Source of the DNA: Bacillota bacterium | GTDB lineage: Bacteria; Bacillota; Clostridia; Christensenellales; Aristaeellaceae | Direction of reading: 5' to 3' | NCBI GenBank assembly: GCA_023402355.1 | Contig: JAEXCG010000010.1 | Span: 1 to 12,800, forward strand | DNA length: 12,800 nucleotides | Part shown: positions 12,641 to 12,800 of the stretch, piece after piece | How positions within the stretch are numbered: the first letter of the stretch is position 1 | How the letters are laid out: each line of letters opens with the position of its first letter | Made by a program: the position numbers and the translations under genes | Notes under the pieces: generated by a model | What the model was told of the DNA's origin: nothing | Database searches by the model: none | The model's input: the letters and a program-made list of their open reading frames with translations, nothing else

Positions 12641-12800
12641 AGTTATTGCGTATTTTGGGGAAGTTTTTGTTGTAGAATAAGGCGATTAGGCTAACCCTAA
12701 TAAGCCCCATTGCTTTATTGAGAAAAACAGAGGCGGAACTCGCCGGAAGAAAGATTCGATTTTCACGTTGCTACGAAGCCTTGAGCTGGTGGATAATTAC
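12641..12800. other. AT-rich stretch without a callable gene
   Basis: By my count 12601-12800 is about 41% G+C, unlike the GC-rich genes before it. ATTAGG (12685-12690) and CCTAAT (12696-12701) form a small palindrome. A short minus-strand frame stays open from 12770 to the TAG at 12609-12611 (53 codons, including MGLIRVSLIALFYNKN), and a plus-strand frame is open from about 12690 to the window end. Neither has a ribosome site I trust. It could be the end of an insertion element or a spacer before the next gene. Confidence 0.4.

Noticed and set aside
11226..12641. Plus-strand frame of 471 codons within and beyond nfnB
   Set aside because: Gly/Arg-rich off-frame translation of nfnB that runs through the terminator.

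Overview
The window looks like chromosomal DNA from a high-G+C member of the Bacillota, most likely a Clostridia-type anaerobe. The evidence is strong AGGAGG-type ribosome sites, GTG and TTG starts, consensus sigma-A promoters (TTGACA-17-TATAAT), single-membrane secretion signals including a lipobox, and a likely NfnAB-type electron-bifurcating transhydrogenase. The species cannot be named from the sequence alone.

Layout. (1) 1-505, minus strand: 5' part of a secreted protein with two peptidoglycan-binding repeats joined by a 16-serine linker. Its promoter carries a palindrome. (2) 512-795: AT-rich divergent control region, then tRNA-Lys(CTT) behind a perfect-consensus promoter. (3) 1055-2917: a four-helix membrane protein of unknown function followed closely by an unusual regulator made of two GntR winged-helix/effector units in tandem. 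A strong terminator ends this unit. (4) 3005-7702: a two-gene sensory operon. The first gene is a lipoprotein that joins a solute-binding domain to the C-terminal domain of 5'-nucleotidases without the catalytic domain. One base later comes a membrane hybrid histidine kinase with a Cache-like sensor region and two receiver domains. (5) 7787-8791, minus strand: a secreted protein with about four SH3-like modules, sharing a hairpin terminator with the kinase. (6) 8940-10109: iron-dependent alcohol dehydrogenase. (7) 10140-12574: promoter, nfnA-like and nfnB-like genes overlapping by one base, and a terminator. (8) 12601-12800: an AT-rich edge (about 41% G+C by my count) with a perfect 12-bp inverted repeat and no callable gene.

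How the genes may work together. The lipoprotein and kinase most likely form one extracellular sensor, as periplasmic binding proteins and hybrid kinases do in LuxP/LuxQ and TorT/TorS. The nucleotidase-type domain suggests a nucleotide- or nucleoside-like ligand, which is inference. The NfnAB pair exchanges electrons between NADH, ferredoxin and NADPH. The neighbouring alcohol dehydrogenase is a possible consumer of reduced pyridine nucleotide, but it has its own leader and is not clearly in the same operon. The two secreted modular proteins are probably cell-wall associated. The sensor operon (3005-7702) and the double GntR protein are the most unusual parts.
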